Source of the DNA: Cannabis sativa
Taxonomy: Eukaryota > Streptophyta > Magnoliopsida > Rosales > Cannabaceae
Direction: 5' to 3'
NCBI RefSeq assembly: GCF_029168945.1
Contig: NC_083608.1
Location: 15,208,136 to 15,272,135 of the forward strand
DNA: 64,000 bases
The notes beneath the pieces were generated by a model. That model had not been told where the DNA came from. It worked only from the letters and a program-made list of their open reading frames with translations, and searched no databases. Within the stretch, counting starts at the first letter, position 1. Each line of letters begins with the position of its first letter. A program made the position numbers and the translations under genes. This document shows, piece by piece, positions 48,379 through 59,753 of the stretch.

Positions 48379-50757
48379 AAGCAAGGTTATATGGCCTTAA
48401 AACTTGATATGAGTAAAGCATATGATCGAGTGGAGTGGAGATTTTTGAATGAAATGTTGAGGAAGATGGGTTTTGCTGAGCGGTGGGTGGATCTACTTTT
48501 GAGTTGTGTTGCCTCGGTTCGTTATCATATTGTTCATGGTGGAAGAAGGTTGGGGCCGATTGTCCCGTCAAGGGGAATTCGCCAAGGAGACCCAATCTCT
48601 CCTTACTTGTTCATTGTGTGTGCTGAAGGCTTCTCAGCTCTTGTGAGAAAGTATGAACGGAACCAGTTGTTACATGGTTGCCGAGTACCTAATGGTGCCC
48701 CTCGAGTATCTCATATGTTGTTTGCCGACGACAGCTATATATATTGTCAAGCTTCGGGGGAGGAGGCTAATCGAGTTTTGGAAATGCTTCGTTTGTTTGA
48801 AATAGCATCGGGCCAAGTGGTTAATAAGGCGAAGTCTTCGATTTTCTTTAGTTCCAATACCAGGGAGGACACTCGAAGTCAGATTTGTGTGGCTTTGGGG
48901 ATGATTGAAGCTGATGCTAATAGTACTTATTTGGGTCTCCCAAGTACGATTGGTAGAAATAAAAATGCTGTGTTGGGATTTCTTAAAGAGAAGGTTCTAA
49001 AGCGCATCAAAAGTTGGGATACGAAGTTCTTGTCTCGTGCGGGTAAGGAGGTGTTGATCAAAACGGTGGTGCAATCGTTGCCTACTTACGCCATGAGCGT
49101 ATTTTTACTACCGGTTGGGGCGTGTAAGGAGATAGAGAGTTTGATGGTAAGATTTTGGTGGAAATCTTCTTGGAACCAAAACAAAGGAATTAGTTGGATG
49201 AGTTGGTCCCGTTTAGCGAAGCATAAGTTTGAAGGAGGGATGGGATTTAGGAGTCTTCGTGATTTTAATATTGCTATGCTTGGTAAGCAAGGTTGGCGAT
49301 TACTTATTAATCCTAATTCCTTGGTGAGCCGAGTATTCAAGGCTAGATATTATGCTCATGGAGATTTTTTGAATGCTGAGTTAGGCTCCAATCCAAGTTT
49401 CATATGGAGGAGTTCGGTGGAGGCTCAAGGTGTACAGAAGGCCGGACTTAGAATGCGAGTTGGGGATGGTCATTCTATTCGTTTTGCATTGGACCCGTGG
49501 GTGCCTAGGGAGGAGTTTCCCACTCCTACGTCTGATCTCTCTATGTTCAATGATCATAGAGTTCATAGCTTATTTAAGATTGGGTGCCGAGAATGGGATG
49601 AAGAGGTAGTTCAAGATGTGTTTAATGCAGATGATGCAGCTGTTATTTTGGGCATTCCTCTTGCTGCTGGAGAGGCTCGTGATTCTTGGTACTGGTTTAA
49701 AGAAAGGGCTGGTGTTTACTCGGTCAAGTCTGCATATCAGTTGCTCATAAACCAAGTGACTAATGCAGGGGTGAGTGACATTGATTCGATGTTTTGGAAG
49801 AACCTTTGGAGCTTAAAAGTTCCGCCTACTGTCAAGGATGTTCTTTGGAGAGCTGCTTCGAATTGTTTGCCTACAAGGAAGAGACTTTTTGATAGAAAGG
49901 TTCCTTTGGATTATAGTTGTCCCTTTTGTTTAGTATCAAGTGAAACCATATCGCATTGCCTTTTAAATTGCGACTTCGCTGCTGGTTGTTGGTCGAGGTT
50001 GGGGCTGGGTGTTGGTACACGGGTATGGGACTCTTTTAAAGAGTGGCTGCAAGATCTAATGGGCAGAGTTGATGAGATTAAGGTTGCTCAAGCGGGGACA
50101 TTGTGTTGGGCAATTTGGAAGGCGAGGAACGAACAAGTTTGGGATCAAAAAAATCGGTCTGTGGAAGATGTTGTTCAGTTTGCTTTAAGATCACTTGATC
50201 AATGGAGAAAAGCTCAATTAAATGAAAATTATCCTTCGTTGAATCCTCAATTTTTCAACAAGGGTGATGAGCTTTGGACTAAACCTGTGACAAATGAGAT
50301 CAAGCTTAATGTGGACGCTGCAATATTTGACAGCAGCAGCCGGTTTGGAATTGGATTCGTGGTGCGGGACAGTGAGGCTGAGTTGTTGTCGGTGGTGGGT
50401 CTGTATCGGCCAGGGAAGCCCGATCCTGCTGTTGCCGAGGCCATGGGCATACGAGAGGCGTTGAGTTGGTTGAAGGACAAGTCGTTTAACCAAGCGAGCG
50501 TGGAGAGCGATAGTTTAATCTCGGTACAAGCTATTCATAGTTCAGTAGTGATGTATTCGGGTTTTGGTTTAATAATTCAAGATTGTAAGTCTTTGCTAGG
50601 GTCTTTGAACAATGTTTCGTTAAGGTTTGTTAAACGTTCTGCTAATCGAGCTGCACATGTGGTTGCACGTCAGTCTCGATTATTTGCTGATCGTATGTTC
50701 ACGAAGGATGTTATCTCTTCGGAACTTGAAGTTGTACTTTTGAGCGATTGCTCTTGA
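48373..50757 (+). CDS. LINE ORF2 C-terminal part: reverse transcriptase, zinc region, RNase H
   Basis: 794 codons without a stop. Residues 9-22 (LKLDMSKAYDRVEW) carry the first RT catalytic Asp, and FADD at 117-120 is the second catalytic site. At about 490-545 there is a zf-RVT region (CPFC...ISHCLLNC). At about 635-780 there is a plant LINE type RNase H (KLNVDAAIFD...VVRDSEAE...AEAMGIREAL...VESDS). In a full LINE the protein nicks DNA and copies its own RNA at the target; this copy lacks the endonuclease and the start of RT, so it should be inactive. The ATG appears to come from the duplicated target sequence rather than from the LINE. The open frame over 2.4 kb suggests recent insertion. 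Confidence 0.9.
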   Translation: MAKQGYMALKLDMSKAYDRVEWRFLNEMLRKMGFAERWVDLLLSCVASVRYHIVHGGRRLGPIVPSRGIRQGDPISPYLFIVCAEGFSALVRKYERNQLLHGCRVPNGAPRVSHMLFADDSYIYCQASGEEANRVLEMLRLFEIASGQVVNKAKSSIFFSSNTREDTRSQICVALGMIEADANSTYLGLPSTIGRNKNAVLGFLKEKVLKRIKSWDTKFLSRAGKEVLIKTVVQSLPTYAMSVFLLPVGACKEIESLMVRFWWKSSWNQNKGISWMSWSRLAKHKFEGGMGFRSLRDFNIAMLGKQGWRLLINPNSLVSRVFKARYYAHGDFLNAELGSNPSFIWRSSVEAQGVQKAGLRMRVGDGHSIRFALDPWVPREEFPTPTSDLSMFNDHRVHSLFKIGCREWDEEVVQDVFNADDAAVILGIPLAAGEARDSWYWFKERAGVYSVKSAYQLLINQVTNAGVSDIDSMFWKNLWSLKVPPTVKDVLWRAASNCLPTRKRLFDRKVPLDYSCPFCLVSSETISHCLLNCDFAAGCWSRLGLGVGTRVWDSFKEWLQDLMGRVDEIKVAQAGTLCWAIWKARNEQVWDQKNRSVEDVVQFALRSLDQWRKAQLNENYPSLNPQFFNKGDELWTKPVTNEIKLNVDAAIFDSSSRFGIGFVVRDSEAELLSVVGLYRPGKPDPAVAEAMGIREALSWLKDKSFNQASVESDSLISVQAIHSSVVMYSGFGLIIQDCKSLLGSLNNVSLRFVKRSANRAAHVVARQSRLFADRMFTKDVISSELEVVLLSDCS

Positions 50758-50790
50758 GTTAATGAAGTTTATCTTTATTCAAAAAAAAAA
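48379..50790 (+). mobile_element. 5'-truncated LINE inserted in a gypsy gag
   Basis: Non-LTR retrotransposon with the 3' part of ORF2, a short 3' UTR and a 10-A tail (50781-50790). The flanks GAATGGCC (48371-48378) and GGATGGCC (50791-50798) are a probable 8-bp duplication with one mismatch. The missing 5' part (endonuclease and early RT) is typical of incomplete reverse transcription. Confidence 0.88.
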
Positions 50791-51871
50791 GGATGGCCGA
50801 CGAGATGTGCTCTCTGCGTGAAAGTCAGGGGCCGATGATGAGTACGGGACGAAGGTCTGTCAACGAAAGACCACCTTCGCCAGCAGTGATGGGTTCGAAC
50901 GGACGGGAAGGAGATTTGGGAAGACGATTGGAGTTTCGGGCCAGAAAAATCGAGCTCCCTGTGTACTCCGGCGATGACCCCGATGAATGGACATACAGAG
51001 CTGATCGTTACTTTGGGCTGCAACGTCTGTCGCCAGCGGAGCAATTGGAAGCGGCTGTAATGTGTTTGGAGGGAGCGGCTCTCAATTGGTTCCGATGGGA
51101 GAATTCTCGGCACACCATTGGTTCTTGGGAGGAATTGAAGGCAATGATCATTCGCCGGTTTCGATCGGCCCATGAAGGCTCCATCTACGATCGCTTCTTC
51201 TCCCTTTGTCAAACCGATTCTATGCAAGAGTATCGCCGGAGATTTGAATCTCTTGCACATCGATGGGAGCGATGGGGGATCAAGGCTTGCAAGCCGCCTT
51301 TGTCAATGGGCTCAAGATGGACATCCAAGGCCCACTGTGATTGTTGCATCCCACTGAATTAATTCGAGCCATGGAATTGGCTGAATCCATTGAGGCAAAT
51401 CAAGCCTTAGTGAGACATCATAGGGTCGGGCCCAATAGATCCTTTGTTAATCGGCCCACCCCTTTAATGATTCCTGAATCACGTGCTTCTCACATGACAT
51501 CCTCACCAACTTACTCTACCACTACAGTTAAGAGTAAATCAACTTCAGCTTCTTCGTCATCTTCTCCGACCAACTACAAGCGATTTACGGAGGCTGAATT
51601 GAGAGAAAAGAAAGAAAGGGGTGTGTGTTTCAAGTGCGATGGACGCTGGTTTCGAGGACATGAATGCAAAGAAGCTAAATCAGTGGTAGTTGTGGTTCAA
51701 GATGAAGCCCAAGAAGAGCCTCCGGATGATTTAATTGCTGAAATGGTTGGACTACCGCCAATGGGATCGGCGACGGAAGCCCAAACTGTTGAGGTGTCGT
51801 TGCATTCAGTGGTGGGATTAACTCCTCCAAAAACGATGAAGATGTTGTTAACTCAAACTTTTAGATCTCCT
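50791..51871 (+). pseudogene. Ty3/gypsy gag, capsid and zinc-knuckle part
   Basis: 50793-51265 encodes a Retrotrans_gag domain (IELPVYSGDDPDEWTYRADR, then LEGAALNWFRW and SMQEYRRRFESLAHRW). A frameshift near 51265 moves the frame, which reads AAFVNGLKMDIQGPL to a TGA at 51338-51340. It then continues through ELIRAMELAE to a zinc knuckle CFKCDGRWFRGHEC (CX2CX7HXC) near 51630-51670. It is cut at 51871 by the SIRE-like element. Gag would form the particle shell and bind element RNA. No gypsy pol is in the window. Confidence 0.88.
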
Positions 51872-53312
51872 TGTTTTGATGATTAACAAATATTTGATTA
51901 TTATTTATTACTAATGATTTATTGATTTTGTAGCAAATTTAAAAGAGAAAATAAATATTTTGGTAATTTTACCAAACTTTTGAAAGCAACACTAAATGGA
52001 TTCAACAAGCATATCAAGAGCAAAAGATTCATCAAGGGATCAACAACTCAAGACCCTATTCAAAAGAGGTCTTCAAAAGCTCAAAGTCAAAAGTCAACCC
52101 GAAAGTCAAAGTCAAAGTCAAAGTCAAGGTCAACTCTCGGGAAAAGTCAACATGGGATCAAAAACATGCAAATCAAGCTAGGAGGCTCATCTATATCAAG
52201 ACTACTCAAAATCCAATGGTATAATTTTACTTTAGTCTTGTTAAAGTGATTTGCATAGCACACTAAGTTTTATAAATTTAAATTTTGGCCCATTCACTAA
52301 CTTGTGCAACAAGTTTTCTCACACGATAGTTCAAAAAATTTTTTGATTGAATTTCTAAATCACATTTTGTTTAACTAAGAGAACAAAGTTGGAATTTCTG
52401 AAATCGGACAATCGAGTAAGAAGTTATGCACGTTTAAGTCCCGAAAAATGGCATTTTTGCCTCTGGTCAATCATTCGGAATTCCTGTTGGCATCCGAAAT
52501 TCCGGTTGTAATCAATCCGGAATTCCGGTTCCCATTCGGAATTTCGGTTCACGGCTGACCTCACCTCGAGAAACGTGCTAACAGCTATAAACGACTACTT
52601 TTCTCTTAAACACTATATAAACTCGATTTTTCTTTCAAAAAACAAGTTGGTTATTTCAAATATCTAACCTATCTAAGTGAGATTAATGAGCTTCCAAGTT
52701 TGAAATCCAAACAAACACTTTTCACACACTTTGAGCCAAAATTTGATTTTATTCATCTTGAGTGTGCTTGCTTTTCACTTTAGGTTTCCATTGTATCTTC
52801 ATATTTCTAGAGTGATTTTAGCTTGTAATATCAAACACATTTCCATATTGTGATTGAGGTGAGGTTGGCATCGGTATTGTAAACAACCCGGTAATAGTGA
52901 GATTTGCACTTCAACAATCCGAGAAAGAGGTTAATAGTCCTCGGGGGTGCGAAACTATTGTAAGAGGTTTGAAAATACCTTCGTGAAAATTTTCCGATTG
53001 TAAGGGTTAGTCAAGCCCGTTAACTTGGCTCGATATTGGAACTTAAAGCTAGGTCCATAGCTTTGAAGACCAAGGATGTAGGTGGCATAGCTCTACCGAA
53101 CCTTGTAAAAATCGAGAGTTTGCACTTTCTAATCCTTAAAATCTTTACTTTACAAGTTTAATTATTTGTCTTAATATATTGCTTGCCATACTACTTGCTT
53201 TTATTTGATTAATTGAATAATTGCATAATTTTGTGTTAAAAGTTTTAATTTACCGAAATTAGTTTAAATTTCTAATTCACCCCCCCTCTTGAAAACATAT
53301 CTTGGGCTAACA
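51872..53312 (+). repeat. Left LTR of SIRE-like element
   Basis: 1441 bp from TGTTTTGATGATTAAC to GGGCTAACA. It contains a fourfold array of GGAATTCCGG-like palindromes at 52473-52550. The second copy is outside the window, so the start is set by the TG and the break in gag homology. Confidence 0.8.
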
Positions 53313-53314
53313 AT

Positions 53315-53331
53315 TGGTATCAGAGCAAGGG
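53315..53331 (+). other. Primer-binding site, SIRE-like element
   Basis: TGGTATCAGAGCAAGGG, two bases after the LTR; TGGTATCAGAGC is the standard initiator tRNA-Met complement. Confidence 0.9.
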
Positions 53332-53366
53332 CTCAAATTATTTGATTAGATTTCACAATCTAGAGC

Positions 53367-54176
53367 ATGGCATTTCCAAGTAATTCACAAAATAACATGT
53401 TAGAAGGTTTTAGCACAAATAGAGCACCATACTTCAATGGAGTAGATTTTCCTTATTGGAAAATTAGAATGGAAACTTACCTTCAATCTATTGACTATGA
53501 TTTGTGGCATATTGTGTCTAGTGGTCCTTATGTTGCTAAACATGTCATAAATGGTGTTGAAGTAATTAAGACTTATGAAGCATATGATGAAAATGATAAG
53601 AAAATGCTTTCTAAAAATGCTAAAGCTAAATATGCTCTTATATGTGGTTTGGATAGAGACATTTTTAAAAATATTGAACAAGCCTCTACCGCTTATGATA
53701 TGTGGAAAATGCTTGAAGTTACTCATCAAGGAACTAGTGCTATGAAGGAAACTAAAATTCAAATTTATTCCACTCAATATGAGAACTTTAAGATGAAAGC
53801 GGATGAAACTATTGCTAATAGGTATACTCGCTTCACTACAATTACTAATGGTTTGAACTCTCTTGGCAAGGTACTTACTCAAAAGGATATGGTGACCAAG
53901 ATTTTGAGAAGTCTCACCAAGGCTTATCAAGGAAAGGTGGTTGCTATTCAAGAAGCCAAGGATCTCTCAACACTTCCCTTGGAAGAACTAATTGGCTCAC
54001 TCATGAACCATGAAATTTTCATGAGTGCTCAAGAGGAAGAGGAAGTTGAGAAGAAAAAGAAGACTATTGCATTCAAGTCTTCCTCCTCCCATGCCATTAG
54101 TGAAGAAGATGGGGAAAGTTTATGTAGTGACATGGAGGACTTGGCACTCTTCTCTAAGAAATACAAAAGTTCATGA
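53367..54176 (+). pseudogene. SIRE-like gag, capsid part
   Basis: 269 codons starting MAFPSNSQNN. It carries the copia gag signature APYFNGVDFPYWKIRMETYL, then AYDMWKMLEVTHQGT and RYTRFTTITNGL (DUF4219/UBN2 type). The frame ends at TGA 54174-54176 in an AAAAG run, where loss of one base best explains the break, because the next frame carries the zinc knuckle that belongs to the same protein. Forms the element's particle. Confidence 0.88.
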
Positions 54177-54472
54177 AATTCAAAAAGAACTTTGGGAAGA
54201 AGCCACAAAGAGGGAGTGACTCAAAAGAAAGAAAAAGCAAAGATGATCCACCAATTTGCTTTGAATGCAAGAAGCCCGGACATATGAAGATGGATTGTCC
54301 AATGAGGAAGAAGAACAAATACAAAGGAAGGGCAATGTTGGCGGATTGGCTCAATAGTGATGAAGAGGACTCCGAAGAAGAAGGAAAGAATGAAGTAGCA
54401 AACATGTGCATGATGGCACTTGATGATGGGGTAAGCATTTCTAACCAAAATGATTGTGATAGCGAAAAATGA
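54173..54472 (+). pseudogene. SIRE-like gag, zinc-knuckle part
   Basis: Contains CFECKKPGHMKMDC (CX2CX4HX4C) flanked by Lys-rich segments and an acidic DEEDSEEE tail. It is shifted relative to the frames on both sides. RNA-binding nucleocapsid region. Confidence 0.85.
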
Positions 54473-55025
54473 TGATGATAACTTAGATATGTCGTATGAT
54501 GAGTTGTCTAATTCATTTAAGAAACTATTTGATGATTTTGGTAAATTGCTTGTTAAAAACCAAACCCTTAGAGAGAAGACCAACATACTTTTAAAAGAAA
54601 TTGAGATTTTGAAAATAAATAAAAAAGAACTTATAGCTAAATCTCAATGTGCTACATGTGCTTCACATAAGAAAGAAATTGTTGAATTAAAAGCCCATGT
54701 GAGAAGCCTAAAAAATGACATATATACTTTCACTAGAGGTAAGGAAGGCTATGATCTCATGGTGGGAAACCAATCATGTGGTTTTTCAAAAAATGGTATT
54801 GGTTATGACCCTAGTAAGAAACAAAAGTTTTTGAGAAACTTTTTTGTGAAATCATCTAGTCTACCTCACTTTACATGCACATATTGTAACCGAGATGGTC
54901 ATACTATTTCCTATTGTCATGTGAAGAAATTTGCATATCTAGGCAAGACTAAATGGGTACCAAAGGGTTCTAGAACTAACAAGAATGGACCCAAAGTTAT
55001 ATGGGTACCAAAAGCCAACAAATGA
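54450..55025 (+). pseudogene. SIRE-like gag, coiled coil and second zinc knuckle
   Basis: Residues about 20-90 are heptad-like (LREKTNILLKEIEILKINKK, then IVELKAHVRSLKND). Then comes a second knuckle CTYCNRDGHTISYC and the repeated WVPK motifs seen in SIRE-type polyproteins. Frameshifted against the previous part. Confidence 0.82.
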
Positions 55026-55072
55026 ACTTGTTTTTGTAGGAATCAACATGAAAGAGCCAAAGCTTATGGTTC

Positions 55073-56746
55073 TTGGATAGTGGATGTTCAAAGCATATGA
55101 CCGGTGATCCATCAAGATTTTCAAGCTTTAAAAGCAAGGAAAGTGGCTTTGTCACCTTTGGAGACAATTCAGAAGGAAAAATCTTGGGCATTGGTGATAT
55201 CGGTAACATATACTCTCCATGTATTAAAAATGTGTTTCTTGTTGATAATCTTAAACATAACTTGCTTAGTATTAGTCAATTATGTGATATAGGTTTTCGT
55301 GTTGTGTTTGAATCCTCAAAATGCTCCATTGAAAATGTTTCAACCAATGAAGTTATTTTCCTTGGAGTAAGGAAGGATAATGTGTATGTTATTGATGTTG
55401 ATTCTTTTGATAGTAAAAATAAATGTTTAACCGTTATGAATGATAATTCTTGGTTGTGGCATAGAAGATTAGGACATGCTAGTATGGATCCTATTTCAAA
55501 ATTGGTTAGAAAAGATCTAGTTATTGGTTTGCCATCTATTCCGTTTGTTAAAGATAAACTTTGTGATGCATGCCAATTTGGAAAACAAATTAAAACATCT
55601 TTTCATTCCAAGAAAGAGATTTCAACTACTAGACCTTTGCAATTGCTTCATATTAATTTATTTGGTCCTTCTAGAATTGCTAGTCTTGGTGGTAAATACT
55701 ATGCATTTGTAATTGTTGATGATTTTTCAAGATTTACTTGGGTTATTTTCTTGACTCTTAAAAGAGATGTTTTAGAAAACTTTGTCAAATTTTGTAAAAG
55801 TGTGCAAAATGAAAAAGGATATTCTATTACCTCCGTTAGGAGTGACCATGGTGGTGAGTTTGACAATGATGCCTTAGAATTGTTTTGTGATGAACATGGT
55901 TTTAACCATAACTTTTTGGCACCAAGAACTCCACAACAAAATGGAGTTGTCGAAAGGAAGAATAGAACAATTCAAGAAATGGCTAGGTCAATGCTAAATG
56001 AAATTTCATTACCAAAATATTTTTGGGCCGAGGCCGTCAATACCTCTTGTTATATTTTGAATCGTGTTTTCATTAGGCCTAACATGAATAAAACCCCTTA
56101 TGAGCTTTGGAAAGGAAGAAAACCCAACATTGGCTATTTTAAAGTTTTTGGATGCAAATGTTACATTTTAAACACCAAGGACAACCTTGGAAAATTTGAT
56201 GCGAAATTCGATGTTGGAATTTTTATAGGGTATTCAACACATAGTAAAGCTTATAGAATTTATAACAAAAGAGCTAATGTTGTTGAAGAATCTATTCATG
56301 TTGCCTTTGATGAGACTAATCCGCCTACAAGCAAAAGTTTAGATGATGATGTTGTAGGTTTGGGAGATGAGGTTCAAAATCTTGAAATTGGAGAGACTTC
56401 CAATTCTCCTTCACAAACTCCCAAAGAGGAACCACCCGTGGAAAAGGTAAATGAAAGCCAAGGTATGAACTCTAACCTTCCACATGAGTGGAAATTCAAA
56501 AGTGCTCATCCTATAGACCAAATTCTAGGTGATCCTTCTCAAGGTGTCACTACTAGAAACTCCCTTAGAAACTTGTGTAATTTCATTGCTTTTATTTCTC
56601 AAATTGAACCAAAGAATTTTAAAGAGGCCGAAGTTGATGAATTTTGGCTTCTAGCTATGCAAGAAGAAATAAATCAATTTATAAGAAATAATGTTTGGGA
56701 GTTAGTTCCAAGACCGTCACATCAATCGGTGATTGGAACAAAATGA
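55073..56746 (+). pseudogene. SIRE-like pol: protease, integrase, start of RT
   Basis: The protease active site LDSGCSKHMTG opens the segment. Then comes the GAG-pre-integrase LWHRRLGHAS with a C-X2-C pair (CDAC). The integrase core has DDFSRFTWV, VRSDHGGEFDN and PQQNGVVERKNRTIQ, which supply the DDE residues. An acidic linker and the start of RT (WLLAMQEEINQF) follow. It stops at TGA 56744-56746 where copia RT normally has TKW; TAG at 56750-56752 replaces the next aromatic residue. Otherwise open, so decay is recent. Confidence 0.92.
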
Positions 56747-56752
56747 GTCTAG

Positions 56753-57139
56753 AGAAATAAGGTAGATGAGCATGGGGTCATTGTGCGTAACAAGGCTAGA
56801 TTAGTGGCCCAAGGTTACAATCAAGAAGAAGGAATTGATTATGAGGAAACCTTTGCCCCGGTAGCAAGACTTGAGTCCATTAGAATGTTGTTAGCTTTTG
56901 CATGCCACAAGAATTTTATCTTGTACCAAATAGATGTAAAAAGCGCATTCTTAAATGGGTACATTATGGAAGAGGTTTATGTCTCTCAACCACCCGGTTT
57001 TCAAAATCATAAATACCCTAACCATGTTTACAATTTGAAAAAGGCTTTATATGGTTTAAAGCAAGCTCCTAGAGCTTGGTATGAAAGATTAAACACTTTT
57101 CTTATCTCAAATGGTTTTTCAATGGGTAAAGCGGATAAT
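56753..57139 (+). pseudogene. SIRE-like RT, fingers/palm, cut by insertion
   Basis: Continues the same frame after the two stops: [44 protein letters not shown] (first catalytic Asp) and [14 protein letters not shown]. It is broken at 57139, just before the YVDD segment, by a gypsy-like element. Confidence 0.92.
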
Positions 57140-58452
57140 TGTTGCGATATTTTTCACACGCAAGTGTACGTATCGTTTCAAGTAGTAAAACTCACCAGGA
57201 GTGAGGTCGATCCCACAGGGAGTGCAGTTAAGTACGTTAAAATTAAACCTTTACTTCTATTTGGTTGAATGAAAATTAAGAAAGAATTAAAAATAAGAAA
57301 CTAGTAAGAAACAATTATTCAAGAAAATTGAAAGTTAATAAAAACTAGGGCTTCGATTTCAATTGTTTCTATTGATTATGGCCTAATATGATTATTTTCC
57401 TAATATTAATTTCTATGAAATAGCAGGTTTACTGAGGTAATTTATAGTCTTCTCAGATATATAAATCTCAATTACATGCAAACTTTCTACTCTCGTGATA
57501 AATTTAACATGCAACAGGCATTAAACACAGAAACCCTATAAGCTATCTAAACCATATAGGTACTCTCGTCCTATATCGAAATTCAGTTCTATTTTACTAT
57601 AGCATATTCGACACTCACTTCTCAGATCTCGCATCAAACTCATAGACAGAGAATTGGTGATCAGGCAATTAAAAGTAATTAAGCACAAATAAAATAGAAT
57701 ACATAGAAATTAGGGGGAAAATAAATCATATTAAAACCATAAACAATGTTAAACAATATCCATCTAACCCTAATAAAGTGTTTAGCTACACATGTTCGTT
57801 GAAGCATAATTACACATATTAACTTTAAGAAAAGAGATAAAAATAGAGAAGAGAAGAATGTTGAAAACCCTCTGAAGAATGCCTCCAATATTGCAGTTGA
57901 TCTCTCCACTTTGCATCTGTATTCTCTCTTTTTTTCTCTCTAAAATTGCTTGCCAAAATCAACTCCTTTCTTCCCTTTATATAGGCATTGAATGCCTAAA
58001 AAGATGGAAAAAACGCACATGTTTAAATTCCAATTCGAATTTAAATTTTTGGGAAACCTCAAACGAGATATTTTTTCTATTGCATTGACTGATAGTATTT
58101 TGGTCATAAATCTCTCGATATTGCTTAGAATTGGACGATCAAGATGTTCCGGAAAGATAAAAGAGAGATCTAGAACTTTTATGTTTTGAATTTTTCCAAA
58201 ATCTAATCAGAAGATATTCGAATTCAGGCTTGAAGTTTAAATTTTATTTTCTTGCACAATTTTCTCTATTTTAAATATCATGATATTGTGAGATATTTTT
58301 ATCTTTTTTTTCCATCTTTTTCTCTGATATTTTTCTAATCTTCTTTTATTTTAAATCTGCAAAAATAAAAGATAACAAGCGTAAAAATGCTCCAAACACG
58401 ATTAAAACTTAATTAAAAATATACTAAAATTAATACTAAAAATAACCTAACA
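57140..58452 (-). repeat. 3' LTR of the gypsy-like element
   Basis: 1313 bp; on the minus strand it begins TGTTAGG and ends GCAACA. It lacks an 11-bp duplication present in the other LTR. Confidence 0.92.
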
Positions 58453-58463
58453 AATTCCCCCAA
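58453..58463 (-). other. Polypurine tract of the gypsy-like element
   Basis: On the minus strand TTTGGGGGAATT borders the 3' LTR, a typical gypsy purine tract. Confidence 0.75.
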
Positions 58464-59753
58464 ACTAAGCTTTTACTCGTCCTCGAGTAAAACACTAAAT
58501 AAATATTAAACAAGTCAATCTCCAAAGTATGAGTAAATTTCAAGTAGCTTCAATAACATGATTATGAAAAATTTCACTTATACATACAATCCAGAATTTT
58601 AGTTCAATTACACCCTTTACAGATTTCAATTTATTTTCATTTAGCTCATGAAACCATAGAATGCAATTAACTAACAATTAAACCACTTTATGCATGCCAA
58701 TTAAAATCATCAATCCACTAACCCAAAATTTCATATGCTTGCAATACTTACTCTTCTCCACTAATATAAATTAATGTACAACCAAGAATCAGAAGGTCTT
58801 TCTAGGCTTGTAATGTTAGGCTTAGGGTAAAGGTAGTTGAAATGGTCATTTAGGCTTTACTATACCATAAGCTTCTATAATCATGTCACCCAAAATATTT
58901 TTCACACAATCCCAATACCCCTTTTTCTAATTACATGAGAGATATACTTTTTTCAATAAGGTTGCAACAACTTTATATTTATCTTTCTTGTTTTTTTTAT
59001 ATTTGACATTGGTTGTTAGATTTTTCTTTCGTTTCTCCTTTTTTTTTTTTTTCAAGTTGTTGCCAATCAATTTTTTTTTTTTTTTTATATTCTCTCAATT
59101 TTCACACTTTTTTCACACACATACAACAAACTTCCCATCCAAATTCCCCCAAACTAAAGATCTACTTATGGTATGATTAGGTTTGAAATTTTGGATATTT
59201 ATGGGTTTATCTTTTTAGGCTCAATATGTGTAGAACAAAGAATAAGTTAAGGCTCAAAAAGGGTAACGAGGATAAACTTACAGGGATGGCTTGAAAGGCA
59301 CAATCGATCCAAAAAAATGCCTAAATCACTTTCCTAGTCATGCATAATTTAATATTTCGCCTCAAATAGCAAGCAAGCAAGTTCTAGAATTTATTTCAAA
59401 CAACTTTCCACATTCCACAATCAGCATACATAAAATAATTCAATTACCAGCAAATTACCTAATATGATTCCATGCTCTTTTAAAGTGTAAAATTAAAATT
59501 AGTCAAGAATGTAATATCACCAAGCACACAGATTTTTCAAAAAAATAAATAAATAAACTTTTCAAATCATGCTATCTACCTACTTTCAAATTGACTCACA
59601 TTAAGCAAATTGACTCACAACAATAAAAACTAAAAATTAAAAAATAAAAGACATAAAACTTAATAACTCAAAACAAAAATTAAGTCACTCCTCCCCCCAA
59701 ACTAAAGTGACACATTGTCCCCAATGTGACATTAAAGAAAAAGGAAAGGAAAC
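58464..59753 (-). other. Non-coding interior of the gypsy-like element
   Basis: No pol or other gene is seen. Homopolymer T tracts occur at 59040-59090, and a stretch rich in CCCCCAAACTAA-like motifs recurs at 58457, 59146 and 59693 (purine-tract-like on the minus strand). Confidence 0.6.

Noticed and set aside
50775..51260. 161-codon minus-strand frame
   Set aside because: Antisense shadow of the gypsy gag.
53400..53951. 183-codon minus-strand frame
   Set aside because: Antisense shadow of the SIRE-like gag; no independent features.
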